A stretch of DNA of 64,000 nucleotides from Schizochytrium sp. TIO01 (Eukaryota; Sar; Bigyra; Thraustochytrida; Thraustochytriidae). A program made the position numbers and the translations under genes. The notes below the pieces were generated by a model. It saw only the letters and a program-made list of their open reading frames with translations. It made no database searches and was not told the DNA's origin. The stretch is taken from assembly GCA_004764695.1 (NCBI GenBank), contig SMSO01000032.1, positions 1,386,501 through 1,450,500 on the forward strand, given 5' to 3'. Below, in pieces: positions 58,822 to 64,000 of this stretch (position 1 is its first letter; each line of letters starts with the position of its first letter).

Positions 58822-61800
58822 GCAAGTCAGCAGTGCGTGCGTGAACCTTCGGGCCGATGAGTGAGCGGGCGCGGAGAAGGCCGCTTCGGCGGCACTCGGC
58901 TCGTTTGCAAAGGCGCGAGAGCCCGCCTGTCTCAGTTACCTCAGCTCTGCAGGGCTGATTCGTATGAGTGAGCAGAGGCTCGAAGTCAAACCTGCGACCT
59001 CCTTGTTGACCCTTGATTCCTTTTGTTCCTTTCTCTCACTTTGGTACTAGGGTAGCGCCTAATTGAAGGCTACTGAGAGCTCAAGCCACCAGTTGCTTTA
59101 CTATGAAAAAGAAGAACAGAACCACCCACTGCTAGGCAGATGCATAGGTGGGGAGGTAGGAAGCTAGCAATTTGAAACTGTGAACGGAATTTGTGTGCGA
59201 GAACCACAACAGCTATTACTAACTTTGTAAGATGTGAAAGTCTAGTGGGATTATTAGCATTGATAGAGACTGAACCAGCATAGACGATTGTAATACTTGT
59301 ATTATAATGTAAAGAGTAGCTTGGCAACGCGCGGACAACGTTCTGTGGTGAACTCAAGATCGCTAGCATCTCAAATATGATTTCATGCTGTCTTCCTTCT
59401 TATGCACAAGACCGAAGTGATGCAAATTATGCTGGGGCGAGCTTCTGCACTCGCTCACACATACCTTTGTCAATTCGTCAATTCATGAGTCTAATCCACG
59501 GCAATTCACCTTTCCTCGTTACCTAATCATATTGTTTTTTTGTTGCTTTTAATCGAGTTGGTTTGCGACATCCCACTGGTACTCTAGAGGTTAGTGTAAG
59601 AACAAGAGGTAGGTAGTAGGTAGCTAGGTAGGTACCTAGTGGACTCGAAGGCCTTAGTCATCATTTACTGCCATAGTTCAATCCACCAATTTGGAGCAGT
59701 GACGCGAGAGTCCTGCTTCAAGTTGAGCTCTTATTCAACTTACGAATTAACAACGATGAAGCCTCGCAGGACTGAGGTAATTTAAACATTGAAATGTTGA
59801 ACATATAATAACTGTTTGTCTATTCTTTCCTTTTCTTTTCTTATCTTTGACTAGGTGTGTAGGTTATGCTGTAATCCTTCAAGACAGAAAACTCACATCC
59901 TTGCATGAACAGAATGAAAATCATCGAATCGAATTTTTCTACTACTTCTGCACCTCATGAAATGTGAAAATAGAATCGGTGTTCATGGCATGATGTCCTA
60001 TTCGATGGAAACGTAAGAAAGGGACAACCTTTAGAACTAAAGATAAGATGCTGTGTAGATTAACTGTGACAAAGGACCAAGCAAGTGATACAATCTGCCA
60101 GGTTTTACTGTGTAAGTGCCTCTAGGTAGGAGGGAATGTGTTTGGCAAACTAATCTTTCTGTTTAATGCATTGCCTGAAATGTCGCGGCGAACGGGAAGG
60201 GCGGAGGTCGAACAAATCCATTCTAGTGATGGGTTTCAGTTTACATTTGCGCACACCTTCCAGTCTAATTGGAGGTGTAGGTCTCGACTTTCAACATCAG
60301 TTCTTCTCTCTTCAAGCTACCTGCAAAGGAACTCTCGCAAAAGAACTTCGCGTTCGCTACTCAGAAGACTCGGGAGAGTCTTCCATTACATTCCGTTCAA
60401 GACTAGGGAAACAAACCAAAACTGCGAGTCTTTCAGGCTATGTAGTAACATGCAATAGCGATTCAGAGCGTGTGATTTAAGAAGCGCGCGAAAGCCGAAC
60501 TTTTGTGTAATTAACTTTTACATACCCATAGGAAAGATACAATTTTGAGGAACCAAAAAAGATCGAAATGTGTGGTAAATGGCAGCCTGTCTACCACAGT
60601 GTCATATCAGGATGAGACTGTCACAGTTGTTAGACTCAGGCGGTTATAAAGGAAAATATTTACAAATACGGATTAGTGAAAATTTAAATTTTTAGTCCTG
60701 GACAAGGATATTTTACGTAGAAATTTCAAAGCGCTCCAGCATATCTGTATGACTGCAATTCAGATAAGCTGACTAATAGACAGCACACTGCACTACATAC
60801 ACCACCTACACATTTGAAAGCTGCATCCTGAAGCGTGCATTAGATTACTGGAATGTGATCCTCTACCATGGGTTTCTGCATCCTGAAGCGTGCATTAGAT
60901 TACTGGAATGTGATCCTCTACCATGGGTTTCTCTTGTCTTCTTCTCCACATCTTTCCAAGGTAGCATAACTTTTTCTGGAAGTTTGGTTATATCCACGAG
61001 CGACCTTACACTACACTAGATTTTTTAAAGTACACCGCACAAACTCATCCACTTGGGAAAGACGTTGTGTCCTGACTATACTCTATATTCGATCTCATTT
61101 CTGCATGTTATAAATTCTATCTATGGCAGCCTACGAAGAAATTCCTAACTCCCATCACTCGCAACGTTGTTAAGCACTCAGCGTTGCTATAAACGATGAT
61201 ATTTCTATAGTAAATGTCGATATGCAGAGAACGAACCTATAATTTTACTTTCACGAACTCTTCTATATAATTTATATCTTACCTTTGAGAATCTTTCTAT
61301 GTTTCAGGTGAACAGCGCTGGAGCGCGTTATTTGAGAACAAGAAATCATAAGGTTTATGCAAAGAACGGATCATGTAGGATTTTCAGGCTTACGAGGTAG
61401 ACCTCTATCTAGTAGAGAGCTGTATTCCTCACCGTCATAATGAATAAATAACATACGAAGGTTTTAACATTACAAGGTTTTTATTATTAGAACAGCAGAC
61501 ATTATCGTTCACGATAAAGTTCATCACGCTATACACTATATATAACAGAAAGCACCTGGCCCTATACACAAACAAAACTGTCACGAGGATCGAGTGCCAT
61601 CGAGAGATAAAGTTGGCACAATCTGCTTGGCCAGAATGATATGGCCTGAAGAAGACACTAGCCGAGTATAACTTAGTTCTTAGCTAAGTAATTTCTGCAA
61701 TCAAAGTACCAAGACTAGCGGACTAATCATCACGAAATTATGTTTTTACTTCACATCTTTCCCTTTAATCTTTTTGAAATATCTTTATGTTTTTGTAGAC

Positions 61801-62318
61801 TCTTTTCATTTCTTTTCTAGCTGCAGCAACCAAGAGAACGTATCAAATCTATTACTTTTAAGTGCACAATCAAAGTCATATTTAGCCTTTCATTAGTGTA
61901 CATAAATGAACTACCATTCGTATTGTATTTATATTTCCACATTACCTCTAAGTAATCATAACCACGTCTCACTAACCGGCAAGAATAATTCAACTTGCTT
62001 GGGAGATTTGAAGAATACTTTACGAGAATTTATGAGATTAATCTTTTAGAGTTAGTCATTTTTTGAACTAGAGAATTAATCGCAACGAATAGTGATTCAT
62101 AATGAACCTACAAGAACAAGAAAACGTATCCGCCTTATTGCGCAGAACTCAAGGGGATTGAAGGTTCTGTCTCCTCGAATGTCAGTTTAGCATTCTCCTT
62201 CTTTTTTTTCTTTTTTCTTTTTCTAGTAGACGTTGTCGAACCTAGAAGAATATGGCATTCTTAACTTCTCCATCACGTATCCAATTGTTTTACTTCTAAT
62301 CGTCTATTACTTCCTCAG
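57668..62318. other. Intergenic region, mixed
   Basis: At 57.8-59.1 kb it is microsatellite-rich: AAGT (57852-57880), TTTC (58417-58446), AGTCTC (58603-58640) and AAGC (58793-58822). From 59.6 kb repeats become rare. Two overlapping open frames at 60138-60480 (the second starting with ATG at 60166) have protein-like composition but no motif. No gene can be supported. Confidence 0.4.
60821..60930. repeat. Exact 55-bp tandem duplication
   Basis: The 55 bases from 60821 (CTGCATCCTGAAGCGTGCAT...) are repeated at once from 60876 without a visible mismatch. Confidence 0.95.
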
Positions 62319-62585
62319 GGCATACAGCGACAGGTGTTTGTTTACACCAAGCAATCTAGCATGTATTGTCAACACAATCCTTCAAATAGACTAAAGATCT
62401 TACTTGTGATTCTTAAGTTTTTCTTAACGATTTTAATTGAAGTGTGGAATATCATCCCACAACACTATCTAAGCATCGCTATCATTAATCTTGTGTGGGC
62501 AACACTAGCCAGAAGTTTTGGGCAGGCCTACGTCAAATCAACTCAAGCACTATCAAACCCGCATTTCTCATCAGACAATAGCTAA
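62319..62585 (+). pseudogene. Possible Tc1/mariner transposase C-terminus
   Basis: An open frame without a good start reads NPSNRLKILLVILKFFL, then LTILIEVWNIIPQHYLSIAI, then INLVWATLARSFGQAYV, to a stop at 62583. The LxExWNxIPQxxL pattern resembles the end of Tc1/mariner transposases, where LxEEWxxIPxxxI precedes a (M)PRR segment; here that segment is degenerate. No DDE residues are visible upstream. A CAG after a pyrimidine-rich stretch at 62297-62318 could instead be a splice acceptor. Alternatives are a chance hydrophobic frame or an exon of an unknown gene. Confidence 0.27.
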
Positions 62586-64000
62586 GAAACCCAGACAAAC
62601 GCCCAACCTCACTTCGAGTTGACAGACATGACACAGGCAGCAATATCCGAAATTGCACTGTATTCTTGAAATATTTATCTGTGGTATGGTAGATCAAACC
62701 TTATTATAGGTTAAACATACAACTGTGCTAGGATCAGACATACACATAAACCTGCAATAGTAAGATCGGAGATCGTAAACATGTATTTCAGTATTTTGTT
62801 TTGAAACTCTGAGCCTCCGCCCGATGCAAAGTAAAATCAAACAAGACATAGAATAATATGGTTTCCAACATTGAGCTTCTTTGATAGATATAGAAATCTC
62901 AGCTGGACCTAATACAAACTTACACCCTGCACTATAGACTCTGAGAAACAAAAGATAATATGCGCAGGTGGAAGGGTTTCAGAAATGTTCGTTTTGTCCT
63001 TGATTTAAGTGCTACAGATGCTCGTATTCCCATGCACTAAGTTCAATTTAAACTGGAATTTTGTCTATGCCAAAGTTACCGCATAAACACTGTATCAAAA
63101 ATTGTGCATCAGTGTAAAATATACTATAGTGCAAAATAAATTGGGGCCTTTGTACTTATTTTTATAGAAAGGGAAACTATATATTCACTTGGTATCTTAA
63201 AATTTGCATTCAAGAATCAATACATACAATGGCTGGGAGATGCAAGATTAAACCGGACTACAACACTACTCAGAATGATGATTCCACTAGCTGCAAGCAA
63301 GGATTCGTATACTCATTACATTATAGCAATACAATAGAGTATTCTCATCCGTTTCACATCAAATTATATCAAATACTCAGAAATTTCCGTACTCGCGTCT
63401 CGAATACTATTTATGTCCTCAATCTGTAGGAAAATACGATTCCTCTGCCTTGTCTCCAACATGCTTTTCCTATTCATGAACATCCGACCGCATCAAGAAG
63501 TAGGCATACGGTAGTGCTATAATAGGAACAAGTAAGAATTCATTCCTATAACCCCTTACTGCGGTACCTAGACTTAATTCTGGGTTCTATGGTTTCGTAA
63601 CGTTTTCAACTCCCTCATTTTTTACCATATATTTTCCCCAACTTGGACCCAGCGGTTTCGCTCCCGGCATGGGTGGTGGCGGTCCTCCGACCCGTTTCTC
63701 TCGATTCCCCGTTGTCATTCTCTCGCACAGCCGGCTTTGTGGTCCTTCTGACGATACATTCTCGAGGCGAGCCATCTAACCGGCCAAGTTCTCCCCACCT
63801 CGTCCACCGAGCCATCGGCCTCGAGGCAGCAGCACGCTTTCCGCTGGCCATCATACGCAGGAACCAGCACAGCCAGCCATATTAACCATATTATCCCTTA
63901 TTTAAAGCTACACACAGAATATGCATAGTAAGTTCATGTTATACGTAGTTTTCATGATGAGAACGAAAGAGTGAATGAGTGAAGAGTCGATAAGTAGAGA
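62586..64000. other. Right-hand end of window, no gene seen
   Basis: AT-rich with few repeats up to about 63600. The stretch 63640-63870 is clearly more GC-rich and open in several frames, but no frame has a recognisable motif. Confidence 0.4.

Noticed and set aside
60138-60480. Two overlapping open frames of about 105 codons
   Set aside because: The composition is protein-like, but there is no motif and one has no ATG. They may be debris, with too little evidence for a gene.

Overview
This window looks like nuclear DNA of a unicellular eukaryote. The reasons are the gene families (a WASP-type actin nucleation promoter, a lysosomal/vacuolar legumain, a CNBD-type potassium channel, a two-repeat MYB factor), long uninterrupted reading frames that suggest few introns, low gene density, and abundant microsatellites between genes. 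A stramenopile such as a labyrinthulomycete would fit, but that is inference; nothing seen here fixes the lineage.

Seven intact protein-coding genes are well supported. A compact cluster at 2.2-10.0 kb holds legumain (+), WASP (-), a METTL21-like methyltransferase (+) and a large secreted cysteine-rich glycoprotein (-), with alternating convergent and divergent orientation and short gaps. A second secreted cysteine-rich protein lies alone at 18.4-19.3 kb (-). A potassium channel with EF hands is at 36.3-39.3 kb (+) and a MYB transcription factor at 41.9-42.9 kb (-). The two secreted proteins share a 12-cysteine module (three copies in one, two in the other) that I do not recognise from a named family.

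The rest is non-genic and of two kinds. Stretches at about 10-14.9, 19.3-33.1, 43-55.9 and 57.8-59.1 kb are very rich in microsatellites, homopolymers and pyrimidine/purine tracts and show no genes. They include a 244-bp CAAA array and an exact 521-bp tandem duplication at 52.5-53.5 kb. Stretches at about 0-2.2, 14.9-18.3, 33-36.3, 39.3-41.8, 56-57.8 and 59.6-63.6 kb have few microsatellites and hold broken coding remnants: a kinase-like pseudogene, a hAT transposase C-terminus, a probable reverse transcriptase fragment, a possible Tc1/mariner C-terminus and several unidentified frameshifted reading frames. These look like graveyards of mobile elements and dead genes.

The intact genes do not form an obvious pathway. 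Two themes recur: secretion (legumain and the two 12-cysteine proteins carry signal peptides) and signalling to cytoskeleton or membrane (WASP, the Ca2+-linked channel). No tRNA, rRNA, CRISPR array or telomere repeat was found by eye.
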